Below are positions 34,255 through 43,141 of a stretch of 64,000 nt of DNA, piece after piece (the stretch's first letter is position 1; each line of letters begins with the position of its first letter). Made by a program: the position numbers and the translations under genes. A model generated the notes under the pieces. That model ran no database searches, had not been told where the DNA came from, and was given only the letters and a program-made list of their open reading frames with translations. The stretch is from MGIIb-O1 sp002457595 (lineage in GTDB: Archaea; Thermoplasmatota; Poseidoniia; Poseidoniales; Thalassarchaeaceae): NCBI GenBank assembly GCA_045568115.1, contig JBJLBO010000004.1, forward strand, positions 83,154-147,153, in the 5' to 3' direction.

Positions 34255-35355
34255 TCAGCGAGAGAAGCCAACAGCTTCTTCGAGATCTTTGAAACCATTC
34301 TCATTTATTTTCTTTTTAATTCCTTTAATTGTCCTAGGGACAACGGACGGTCCTTGGAAAACCATTGCTGAATACAATTGTAATAATGATGCTCCGTTAG
34401 TTATTGCACTCCATGCTGATTCGGCGTCTTCAATTCCGCCACAACCAATGATAGGAACCTTGTCCCCTACTGAGTCATATAGAAGTCCGATTTTCTGAAT
34501 TGATTGAGAAAGAAGAGGGCGCCCCGATAGTCCTCCTGATTCAGCAAAGATATTTCTTGAACGGGTATTAGAAGGAACCGGGCGAGATATTGTTGTATTT
34601 GTCGCAATAAAACCATCAATGCCTGCTGATAATGCAGCACCCGCACAAGAGAGAAGCACATCATCATCCAAATCAGGAGAGAATTTGAGTAAGATTGGTT
34701 TTACGCCAGAATTACTCTCGCGAACTCTAATACAAGCCGATACTACATCACGGATATGGTCATCCTCCTGTAATTCTCTTAATCCTGGAGTATTTGGCGA
34801 TGACACATTCAAGACAAATAAGTCTGCATGTTCATAAAGAAGACTAAATGTTTCAGCATAATCATTGGGTGCTCGATTATTATCTACACTCTTTGAACGC
34901 CCAATATTAGCCGCGACGGGAACTTGTGGCCATTTTCCAGACACGCGGCGGCTAATACATTGGTCTCTTACGGCTAATGCACCAGGATTATTGAAACCCA
35001 TCCTATTAATCAAAGCTAGATCATTATCGGATCTGAACATTCTAGGTTTAGGGTTTCCATCTTGCGGATATCTAGTAATTCCGCCATACTCAACCCAAGA
35101 GAATCCTAAGGCCGGCCATGCCGATAGTGCTGTTGCCGATTTGTCGAATCCGGCAGCAAGCCCTAATGGATGGCGAAATAACTTTCCAAAAACATTTATT
35201 GGTATAGAGGGAGTTCTGTATATAGAATTTAGAATTTTTTGTGAGCCACGATTTTGTCCGAATTTAGCAAGTATATTGACACTCAAATCATGTGCTTTTT
35301 CGGAGTCAATAAATTTCATCCCAGGTCGAACAAACAACCGATATGGCAAGCCCAT
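34255..35355 (-). CDS. pyrD: Dihydroorotate dehydrogenase (quinone), class 2
   Basis: Fourth step of pyrimidine synthesis, oxidising dihydroorotate with quinone at the membrane. 366 residues. N-terminal quinone-tunnel extension PYRLFVRPGMKFIDSEKAHDL, then HPLGLAAGFDKSATAL, VEYGGITRYPQDGNPKPRMFR, NRMGFNNPGA, the catalytic Ser in LNVSSPNTPGLRELQ, and IGCGGIEDAESA. The N-terminal helices and catalytic Ser show class 2, as opposed to the class 1B enzyme of many archaea. The ATG overlaps the start of the divergent gene by 13 bases. Confidence 0.93.
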   Translation of the reverse strand: MGLPYRLFVRPGMKFIDSEKAHDLSVNILAKFGQNRGSQKILNSIYRTPSIPINVFGKLFRHPLGLAAGFDKSATALSAWPALGFSWVEYGGITRYPQDGNPKPRMFRSDNDLALINRMGFNNPGALAVRDQCISRRVSGKWPQVPVAANIGRSKSVDNNRAPNDYAETFSLLYEHADLFVLNVSSPNTPGLRELQEDDHIRDVVSACIRVRESNSGVKPILLKFSPDLDDDVLLSCAGAALSAGIDGFIATNTTISRPVPSNTRSRNIFAESGGLSGRPLLSQSIQKIGLLYDSVGDKVPIIGCGGIEDAESAWSAITNGASLLQLYSAMVFQGPSVVPRTIKGIKKKINENGFKDLEEAVGFSR

Positions 35356-35822
35356 CTATACGACGGGGACAGCGGTATGATTCAAGGATTGCGTGCCTTG
35401 CGGTAACTGTGGTCCGTGAACAGAGACTCCGTGCTATTCGCGAGCTGGCACGAAGACTACTAAGATCAAGAGGTGTAACTGTATACCATCCAGAAGATTG
35501 GAATCAAGCAACTACAGATCTCTCAATAAGATTATCTGACATCGCACCAAATCTCTATATCGGAATTAATTTTGTTCCCGGTACTGATAATAAAATACAC
35601 ATCGACTTGGTTGGTGAAATAGGGGGAGTATTCGCAAATTTACCTCCAAAAGAATCCGAATTAGTTTGGATACCGATGGAGAATGGGACTGAATGGAATA
35701 TTTTCATTTCAGAAGTTTTTGCTTTCGCATCAGCCGGCTATCCTGGTTGCTCTGGGTGTGGTGGTGCAGATGCAGAATTATTGTGGAATGAAAAAACATC
35801 ACGAATTAGAATGATGCACTAA
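35343..35822 (+). CDS. Hypothetical protein with C-terminal GCSGCGG cysteine motif
   Basis: 159 residues. A basic N-terminal helix (RLRAIRELARRLLRSRG) leads into a beta-rich middle and a C-terminal FASAGYPGCSGCGGADAEL motif with two closely spaced Cys, suggesting a metal or redox site. Not recognised. The ATG at 35343 overlaps the divergent pyrD start by 13 bases; a GTG at 35409 is a possible alternative start that would leave room for promoters. Confidence 0.6.
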   Translation: MASPSIRRGQRYDSRIACLAVTVVREQRLRAIRELARRLLRSRGVTVYHPEDWNQATTDLSIRLSDIAPNLYIGINFVPGTDNKIHIDLVGEIGGVFANLPPKESELVWIPMENGTEWNIFISEVFAFASAGYPGCSGCGGADAELLWNEKTSRIRMMH

Positions 35823-35824
35823 TT

Positions 35825-35860
35825 CACGCGCGCGTGAGCGCAGGCGCACGCACGCACGCG
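35825..35860. repeat. Alternating purine-pyrimidine (CG/CA) tract
   Basis: An almost continuous alternation of CG and CA dinucleotides, including the palindrome CACGCGCGCGTG at 35825-35836 and a CGCA repeat at about 35845-35858. Such sequence can adopt Z-DNA or a cruciform under negative supercoiling. It sits about 110 bases before topoisomerase I, between genes, and stands out from the AT-rich surroundings. Confidence 0.6.
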
Positions 35861-35966
35861 TTGTATTGCCCTTTGTTCGCTCACGTTTATACAGGGTCCA
35901 TGTTGCCACCGCGAAACGTGGAACTCTGACATCAGTCGGATGAGTCCAAACATGTGAGATGGTCAC

Positions 35967-38255
35967 TTGAAGTTAATGATTCTAGAATCCGGAGCAAAGG
36001 CTCGAACTATCAAGAAGTATCTGGGCAAGGAATGGATTGTTGATGCCTGCAATGGCCACGTGCAAGATTTGCCAAACAATGGATCATCTAAACAAAGTAA
36101 CAAAGCTATGTGGGCTTCGAAAGAGGGATTTCTGCCCGAGCCTCCGTGGGCATGGACAGAAAGAGCAGAACGTGTAATAAGCAAGATGATTGAGAAAGCT
36201 AAGAAGAAAAATGTAGAAGAAATTTACATCGCTACTGACCCTGATAGGGAAGGCGAATTCATTGCATGGAGATTGAAAGAAATTTTCAGTGATTTCCCTC
36301 AAATAAAAAGAGTCACGTTCAATGAAATCACTCAAACTGCCGTTCAAGATGCGATGGAGTCGCCTAGGGAAATCGACATGAATCTTGTTAACGCTGCAAA
36401 GGTCAGGAGATTCATGGATAGATTAGTTGGATTTCGTTGTTCAAGATTTTCTCGTTCATGGAGCTTAGCATCTATGGGGAGAGTCCAAACACCGACTCTT
36501 GGATTCATAGTAGATAGGGAAATAGAGCGTGATGCGCATGTACCTATCCCATATCATTCAGTTCAAGGAGATGCTGATGGTGTTACCTTCAAAGTTAGAT
36601 TTCATGAAAAAGATGAAAGTGAGGCATGGACAGATGATGGAGGCAAACATCACCCAGATAGAACATCAAACTCCGAACTAGCTGACAATGCTATTCAAGC
36701 GCTTAATGAAGCAGGCGTGACTACAATAGTATCCGTTAAAGAAGGGAAAGTCAATCGCAAACCTCAACCACCATTTACTACCGATACTTTGCTTAGAACA
36801 GCAAGTAGCCGATTAGGATGGTCTATTGCACGGATTAACAGAGTCGCTACTTCACTATACCAAAGTGGCCACATAACATATATTCGTACAGATTCGACTC
36901 GAACAAGCGAATCTGCAAGAAAACGAATACGGAAGATAATTGATAAGGAATACGGAGAAGAATTCCTAGGCCTCGGTATTCTTGGGAAAGATGCAAAAAA
37001 AGGAGCGAAAAATGTCCAAGATGCTCACGAAGCAATAAGACCAACAAGCCCCGAGAGTAAGAGTTTAGATGATGGGGAAAAAGACCAACAATCACTATAT
37101 CGATTAATATGGGCTCGTTTTGCTGCGAGTCAAATGTCAGATTCAATAAGGGAAAGAAGAGATCTTACGTCTAGTGTTGAGAATTTAGAAAAAAATCTCT
37201 ATGGCACAGCATCATGGCGTATACATGCAGGTTGGGAGGCAGTATACTCAGATTCAGATTCAAATCCTCGGACTGAACCACCAACCTCTGGACTAGAAAA
37301 AGGCTCAGTATGGAAATTTTCACCCGCAAAAGATAACCCTAGAATAATTACTGATGAAACAAAACCACCTCGTAGATTTAGTGAAAGTTCTATTATTCAA
37401 GCGATGAAAAACGCATCTATTGGTCGGCCTTCGACATATCTTACTACAGTAACAAAACTAATTAACAGAGAATATGTGATCAAGGACGGGGCTTCACTTT
37501 CACCTTCAAAAAATGGACGTACTCTTTGGCTGGAAGTCGCTCCATTCTATAACGAACAAGATTTTTCAAATAATACCGTTCCAAAGGGACTTTTTACCCC
37601 AGAATTTACTGCATATATGGAAATGAATCTCGACAACATTGAAGCAGGGAATTCTACAGGATTTGGGGTTTGGGATTCATTTGTTGTCGATTTTAGAGAG
37701 ATGCATAACAAAGCATTAGAAATTAGAAAAAAGAAACCAACTCCAAAACAATTGAATTATATCGTAAACCGTATATCAAGAATGAGTGAAGAAGATAAAA
37801 CAAAACTTCTGAACGGAAAAGATGTCACAGAACTTTCTGGAGAAGAAGCACACAAATTAATTGATTCAATGAATGCTGATGGGAGTGTAGAAGTTCCTGC
37901 AAGTGAAAAGCAAATCGCTCTCATAGTTCGTCTGGTAGATAAATTAAATTTAGAGATCGATTCGTTTCTTGCAGGAAATAACATACCTGAACTAGATCAA
38001 CTTACAGGAGGTAGAAGTGGAACTGCAAGCAATGCAATTAGTTTACTGATTGAGATGGATAAAGATTCTCCAGCGACAGAAAAACAAGTATCGGCTATAC
38101 AATCAATGTGTGAAAGTCTAGAAATGAAAATACCCGATGCAATGGCGCTTGTGAACACAACTACAATAGAAGAAATTACAAAATCAGATGCGAGTTCTTT
38201 AATCGGGCAATTAAAGAAATTAATACAAAAAAGACGTCGGAAGAAAAAGAAGTGA
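35967..38255 (+). CDS. topA: DNA topoisomerase I (type IA) with C-terminal repeat domain
   Basis: Relaxes negatively supercoiled DNA through a 5'-phosphotyrosine. The Toprim domain starts MILESGAKARTIKKYL, with IATDPDREGEFIAWRLKE; the active site is HITYIRTDSTR with Tyr305; SIGRPSTY is the later conserved motif. 762 residues. The C-terminal 170 residues have no zinc fingers but three related units beginning near residues 590 (TPKQLNYIV), 642 (SEKQIALIV) and 700 (TEKQVSAIQ), then a Lys/Arg tail. The start is TTG at 35967; an ATG at 35976 would remove three residues. It lies downstream of the CG/CA tract. Confidence 0.93.
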   Translation: MKLMILESGAKARTIKKYLGKEWIVDACNGHVQDLPNNGSSKQSNKAMWASKEGFLPEPPWAWTERAERVISKMIEKAKKKNVEEIYIATDPDREGEFIAWRLKEIFSDFPQIKRVTFNEITQTAVQDAMESPREIDMNLVNAAKVRRFMDRLVGFRCSRFSRSWSLASMGRVQTPTLGFIVDREIERDAHVPIPYHSVQGDADGVTFKVRFHEKDESEAWTDDGGKHHPDRTSNSELADNAIQALNEAGVTTIVSVKEGKVNRKPQPPFTTDTLLRTASSRLGWSIARINRVATSLYQSGHITYIRTDSTRTSESARKRIRKIIDKEYGEEFLGLGILGKDAKKGAKNVQDAHEAIRPTSPESKSLDDGEKDQQSLYRLIWARFAASQMSDSIRERRDLTSSVENLEKNLYGTASWRIHAGWEAVYSDSDSNPRTEPPTSGLEKGSVWKFSPAKDNPRIITDETKPPRRFSESSIIQAMKNASIGRPSTYLTTVTKLINREYVIKDGASLSPSKNGRTLWLEVAPFYNEQDFSNNTVPKGLFTPEFTAYMEMNLDNIEAGNSTGFGVWDSFVVDFREMHNKALEIRKKKPTPKQLNYIVNRISRMSEEDKTKLLNGKDVTELSGEEAHKLIDSMNADGSVEVPASEKQIALIVRLVDKLNLEIDSFLAGNNIPELDQLTGGRSGTASNAISLLIEMDKDSPATEKQVSAIQSMCESLEMKIPDAMALVNTTTIEEITKSDASSLIGQLKKLIQKRRRKKKK

Positions 38256-38304
38256 CAAAACTGACAATAATCACCCTCAAGAACACAAGCCCCTTGAACT
38301 ACAT

Positions 38305-39516
38305 ATGAATGACAGTATTGACTACGATGTTATCATCGTAGGCGCAGGTCCTGTTGGTGGCTATTTAGCTACAAAATTTCGAGAAAATGGAGTCAGCGTT
38401 CTGATTTTGGAAGAGCATTCTGAAATTGGTAGACCATTTCAGTGTGCAGGGCTAGTTAATCCATCTGCTATGGAGAAAGTAGGTCTCTATGATACAGTTT
38501 TGACACGCATTTGGGGGGCAAGGATGCATAGTCCTTCGGGACTCAGTATAGAAATCGGACAGCAGAATCGTGTTCGCACTTGGTCTGTTTGTAGAAAATT
38601 ATTCGATGAAGCTGTGGTTAGAGAAGCATTAGAATCAGGTGCTGAAATCTCTCTATCATCAAAACCAATTAATGCAGTTAGAAATGAAGATAACGTTGAG
38701 GTTGAGATTTCAACTCCTTTAGGAAATAAAACCATCACATGTTCCCTTCTTTGCGGAGCTGATGGAGCCCATTCTTGGGTTAGAAGAAAATTCAGGATGG
38801 GGCGGCCAAAAGAAATGATGATTGGATTCCAAATTGAAGTTACTGGATATCCTGGGGTAGATGGAAAATTAGACGTATATACAGGAGAGGATATTGCCCC
38901 TGGATTCTTTGCATGGGCTATCCCATCAGGAGATACAACACGTATTGGAACTTGGACAAGACCTGACAGACTTGGAGAAAGAAATTGCGAAGAATTGCTT
39001 AATAACCTGTTAAAAAAGGAGATTTGGAAAGAGAGATTTAATGGGTGCAAAGAAATAGGCAGATATTGCGGCCCAATACCATCTGGCCTAATTTCTAAAC
39101 CACTGATTGAAAGAGTTGCTGTTTTCGGAGATGCAGCAGGTCTTTGTAAGCCGACAACAGGTGGTGGAATCGGTAAAGGATTTGAACAAGTCGATTTGCT
39201 TGTACCTTATCTCTCTGAAGCCATCAAAAAGGAAAAATTATCAGAAACTGATATGGAAAAAATGAGGAAATTACTAATTCCGATGAAGAAAAAATTGAAT
39301 CGCTCCAAAGCACTAAGAAATGCTTTTCTAACCGAAGCCACTGATGATGAGTTAGATGACGTATTTTCTATATGGTCTAGACCAGAAATTATTGAATTAA
39401 TTAACGAGAAGGGAGATATTGAGAACCCTATCCCATTAGGAATTCAAATGTTAAGGGATGTACCTGAATTTCGCCGACTTACAAAAAAAGCGGCAGCTGC
39501 AATAATATTGGGTTGA
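38305..39516 (+). CDS. Geranylgeranyl reductase family protein
   Basis: 403 residues. FAD-binding VIIVGAGPVGGYLA, then GRPFQCAGLVNPSAM, GADGAHSWVRR, and VFGDAAGLCKPTTGGGIGKG, all diagnostic of the geranylgeranyl reductase family. In archaea these saturate the isoprenoid chains of ether lipids; others act on menaquinone side chains. With mqnC nearby (40.6-41.8 kb), either is possible, lipid being more likely. It is separated by four bases from a membrane-protein gene. Confidence 0.9.
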   Translation: MNDSIDYDVIIVGAGPVGGYLATKFRENGVSVLILEEHSEIGRPFQCAGLVNPSAMEKVGLYDTVLTRIWGARMHSPSGLSIEIGQQNRVRTWSVCRKLFDEAVVREALESGAEISLSSKPINAVRNEDNVEVEISTPLGNKTITCSLLCGADGAHSWVRRKFRMGRPKEMMIGFQIEVTGYPGVDGKLDVYTGEDIAPGFFAWAIPSGDTTRIGTWTRPDRLGERNCEELLNNLLKKEIWKERFNGCKEIGRYCGPIPSGLISKPLIERVAVFGDAAGLCKPTTGGGIGKGFEQVDLLVPYLSEAIKKEKLSETDMEKMRKLLIPMKKKLNRSKALRNAFLTEATDDELDDVFSIWSRPEIIELINEKGDIENPIPLGIQMLRDVPEFRRLTKKAAAAIILG

Positions 39517-39520
39517 GTAT

Positions 39521-40603
39521 ATGGAATCGGTTCAGAGGGTAAGATATCCTTCATTTGATTATGCAAATATCGACCCCTCATCAATCCCTTTAGTTGAAGT
39601 AATTGTCAGATCGGACTCTAGCCCACCAACACCTTTCAGAATAGGTAGGGAAGATAATTGGATTGTTGAATGGAGAGACAAAACACCAGAAGATGAACAT
39701 CTCGAAATCATTGATTCAGTAACCACAACAGCAACACTACCCTTCCTAATGAGGACAAGGGATGGATGGTATATTGAACCCGATCCAATACATGCCATTG
39801 CTAGAAAATTAATCACACCCACTGTTGTCATTCTTATTTCTTCACTTCTCATTCATGCTATAGCTCCTGCATTAACTGGGATTGATGTACTTTCTTGGTT
39901 AACGCAAAAAACCTACAAAATTGGCCCACTAGACTATCCGGCTCTAATTTTTATCACATTCCCACTTTTTATGCTCCCTATTATCCTCAGGAATGTTGCG
40001 AATTCACGTGACATTAGACGTCAGAATTTCTATATCCAAAATCCCTTAAATTCACCCATTATTGATTACCAAATTAACGACCGGAGTTTGACGATTATAT
40101 CATTGAAAGCACCTGAAAATGTCGAAATTATTGGAGGTAGGTTACAAGTTGGTGTTGCTATTCCAGAAAGGGAAACCATTTTGAAGGCACTAAATAGAAA
40201 TAACAATTCACAACCACCACCAGGAATGTCCACACCATTACCCGAAAGAAGAATTACCTCTACAGAAGAACATGGCACAGGGGTAGGGGAGGCTATTCCT
40301 ATGCCGGTAAAACACTCTAGAGTACTTCTTTTAGAACCAATGAGAGTTAGAGCAAGAGGGGATTTCATGAAATTTATTGATGGCGAGACGATAAATCTGC
40401 AAGGGCCTAGTGAAAGATGGCCCGGGTCTATTTACTCATCATTAATTGCTTTACATTGGGAGTTGATAATTTATGCAAAACGTGGAAATACAAAAATGCG
40501 TTGGGTAAAACCGATTATAATACCAAATAGTGAAAACACAATCAATATAGAAACTATGCCACTAAGGAATAGTAGATCGGAAATAAGCAGTGATTCTAAT
40601 TGA
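39521..40603 (+). CDS. Hypothetical membrane protein
   Basis: 360 residues with two membrane helices (about residues 97-117 and 142-160) and cytoplasmic or exterior domains on both sides. The N-terminal 90 residues and the C-terminal 200 residues are beta-rich, the latter with a Pro-rich stretch near residues 228-245. No known motif. It follows the reductase gene by four bases and overlaps the convergent mqnC end by eight bases. Confidence 0.7.
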   Translation: MESVQRVRYPSFDYANIDPSSIPLVEVIVRSDSSPPTPFRIGREDNWIVEWRDKTPEDEHLEIIDSVTTTATLPFLMRTRDGWYIEPDPIHAIARKLITPTVVILISSLLIHAIAPALTGIDVLSWLTQKTYKIGPLDYPALIFITFPLFMLPIILRNVANSRDIRRQNFYIQNPLNSPIIDYQINDRSLTIISLKAPENVEIIGGRLQVGVAIPERETILKALNRNNNSQPPPGMSTPLPERRITSTEEHGTGVGEAIPMPVKHSRVLLLEPMRVRARGDFMKFIDGETINLQGPSERWPGSIYSSLIALHWELIIYAKRGNTKMRWVKPIIIPNSENTINIETMPLRNSRSEISSDSN

Positions 40604-41753
40604 TTATCTTGAGAAAATGAGAATCCTTAGAAGAGGAAAATTTCATTAAATTATAATCAGAGTCTCGTTCCCTAGGAATAAATCCTGCACCAATAATTAC
40701 TCTTTGAAGCTCCTTGACGCCCGCCATCGTCTTTGTAGTCCCTGATGCGGAAACAACATTTTCTTCCATCATCGTAGAGCCAATATCATCAGCACCAGCA
40801 AATAATGCTAGCTGAGCTATTTCCATCCCCATTGTTGGCCAAGAAGCCTGAATATGAGATATATTATCAAGAAATAATCTAGAAATTGCTACATGTCTAA
40901 GATATTCGGGTGCGCTGACACCTAGTTCTACTCTATTTTTCCCTTTATTCCTTTTTCCAAAAGAATTGTTTTCGAGTTGAACGGGCCATGCAATGAATGA
41001 AGTAAAACCAACCAATTTTTTAGAAACTGATTCGTCTTGTAGTTGTCGAATTTTATCCAAATGTTGAACCCTATTTACATAAGATTCACCAAAACCAATA
41101 ACATTTGTAGCGGATGTTGTAAGACCAATTTGCTGAGCCTCGGCCATAATTCTGAGCCAATTATCTGCTGAACCCTTTTTGGGTGAAATGTTTAATCGTA
41201 AATCATCGACTAACATTTCAGCACCTCCTCCGGGCAAACCATGCATTCCAGCATCCTTCAACATGAGTAATACGTCCTTAGTGGATAAACCACAAATCTC
41301 AGCTATTCCTTCTATTTCAATTGGAGAAAAGCAATCCAATGCGATTGATGGATGATTAACTCGAAGTTTCTTTATTAAATCAATATACCAACCTATTTCC
41401 AGATTAGGATGAACGCCACCTTGCATGAGAACTCGAGACCCACCAATTTCCTCTAATTCAGATAATCTTGCACTAATTTGTTCAAATGATTGAGTATATG
41501 ATTCGTCATGATTTGGTGGACGATAGAAAGAACAGAATTGACAATTAATAGTACAGACATTTGTATAATTTACATTTCTATCGATTAAATATGTGACTTC
41601 ATCACCAGGGATTAAATTTTTTCTTCTAAGGAAAGCGGCATCAAGGAGTTCGTGAAAATCCGCTTCTTCATACAATAATGTGGCTTCTTCAATAGTCAAG
41701 CGAGGAGGATTTTCCTGTATTTGCTGAGAGATTAACTCTCTCCAACCAGACAT
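40596..41753 (-). CDS. mqnC: Cyclic dehypoxanthinyl futalosine synthase (radical SAM)
   Basis: Cyclises dehypoxanthine futalosine in the futalosine route to menaquinone. 385 residues. YLIDRNVNYTNVCTINCQFCSFYRPP contains the CX3CX2C cluster motif, followed by RVLMQGGVHPNLEIGWYIDL, LPGGGAEMLVDDLRLNISPKK, ATNVIGFGES and DDIGSTMMEENVVSASG. The PGGGAE and MEENVV segments distinguish MqnC from the related F420 enzymes CofG and CofH. The other mqn genes are elsewhere. It is downstream of the pepP parts on the same strand, four bases apart. Confidence 0.9.
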   Translation of the reverse strand: MSGWRELISQQIQENPPRLTIEEATLLYEEADFHELLDAAFLRRKNLIPGDEVTYLIDRNVNYTNVCTINCQFCSFYRPPNHDESYTQSFEQISARLSELEEIGGSRVLMQGGVHPNLEIGWYIDLIKKLRVNHPSIALDCFSPIEIEGIAEICGLSTKDVLLMLKDAGMHGLPGGGAEMLVDDLRLNISPKKGSADNWLRIMAEAQQIGLTTSATNVIGFGESYVNRVQHLDKIRQLQDESVSKKLVGFTSFIAWPVQLENNSFGKRNKGKNRVELGVSAPEYLRHVAISRLFLDNISHIQASWPTMGMEIAQLALFAGADDIGSTMMEENVVSASGTTKTMAGVKELQRVIIGAGFIPRERDSDYNLMKFSSSKDSHFLKIIN

Positions 41754-41757
41754 GAAT

Positions 41758-43141
41758 TCAGACTCCAGAGCCTACTAAAGCCTCAATTTCTTCAATTGTT
41801 TTTGGACAATCTGATGTAAGAACAACTGGGCCTTCTTCAGTTATGAGAATATCATCTTCAATACGGATTCCTATCTTTGAATACCTTTCGGGAATTTTTA
41901 CATCAGTTCTCCAAGCACCAAAATAAAGCCCTGGTTCGACAGTTAGAACCATCCCCGGCTCCAATACGGGTCCTTTGTCATCATCTCCTTGCCTTCCTCC
42001 ACCAACATCGTGCACATCTAGACCTAGGAAATGGCCAGTCCCATGCATGAAGAAGTTCCTATATGGGCCATCAAATTTTTCAGGGTCACCTATTGCATCT
42101 TCAATAGAACAATCTAGGATTCCAAGTTTGATAAGTCCTGCTGCAAGAACCTGTGATGCTGCAGTGTGTATAGAGAGCCAAGAAGACCCTTTTTGACATG
42201 CCTCAATCCCAGCAAGTTCCGCCTTGAGAACTAGCTCGTAAATTTCTCTCTGAGGATCAGTGAACTTGCCATTGACTGGCCATGTTCTAGTGACATCAGA
42301 TGCGTAACCATGTACTTCACATCCAGCATCAACAAGAACTAGTTCTCCATCATTAACTACAGATTTATTTGTGTTATAATGCAAAATAGTGCCATTTTCT
42401 CCACCTCCCACAATTGAAGGATAGCTCCATTGACTCTTGCAATTCATAAAATGTCCTTCTATTACAGACTGTATTTCCCATTCGCCAATACCTGAATGTG
42501 ATACTTTCATCGCTTCGACGTGAGCTGAGGAAGCTATTTTTGCTGATTCCAACATAAACTCAATTTCCTTAGGAGACTTAATTCGCCTCATTTTATCTAG
42601 AATAGGCCTAGGATCTGTATTCTGATAACCGGAATCTAAGACTATTTCATCAACAACTGAATTCAAATTAGAGATATAATGCACTCCATTACAGTCAGCT
42701 AAGACGGGATTTAATGGAGTCACTCATATTTTCAATAGAATCAGCCTCATCTACTGGCCATTCTGATGCTGCTTTTTCAACACCGATAATTCTGCCTTCC
42801 CAAATTTCTTTTTTTGTATCTCTAGGTTGAACAAACAAACAACTAACCCATTTTTCCCCATTATGATAAGACATCCATAGACCTGTAGACTCGCTCCATC
42901 CACACAAATAGAGCATGTATGAATTCGCACGGAAAGGAAAAGTAGTATCTCTTGAACGAATCATCACTGGATTAGTTGGAATAAGGACTAGTTGATCTTT
43001 GGGGACTTGCTCAAGGAAACGAGACTGACGCCCACGGTACTCAGCCGTATCAAAAGGCAAGGTAGTGTCACTCACGACCCTACGATATGATGGGTATTTT
43101 TGAGTCTGTGGGAACAAGAATTGTCTAATTATAACTTCCAC
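41758..43141 (-). pseudogene. pepP: Xaa-Pro aminopeptidase (PepP, M24B) split by a frame change
   Basis: Removes N-terminal residues preceding proline. Two overlapping frames together make one PepP: 43141-42695 has the N-terminal domain (FPFRANSYMLYLCGW, IWEGRIIG) and 42723-41758 the catalytic pita-bread domain with LVDAGCE, SDVTRTWPVNG, FMHGTGHFLGLDVHDVG, LTVEPGLY and GIRIEDD, all five metal ligands intact. The frames overlap between 42723 and 42695 by 29 bases, and the downstream part has only a GTG start following a TGA. PepP is normally one polypeptide, so a one- or two-base indel in the overlap is likely. A natural split with coupled translation cannot be excluded. Confidence 0.75.

Noticed and set aside
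35890..35960. Hammerhead-like motif (CGAAAC followed by GATGAGTCC) upstream of topA
   Set aside because: The core reads CGGATGA instead of CTGATGA, and the flanking stems do not pair convincingly in the permuted order.
40596..41753. Assignment as F420 FO synthase subunit CofH
   Set aside because: The PGGGAE and MEENVVSASG segments match MqnC rather than CofH.
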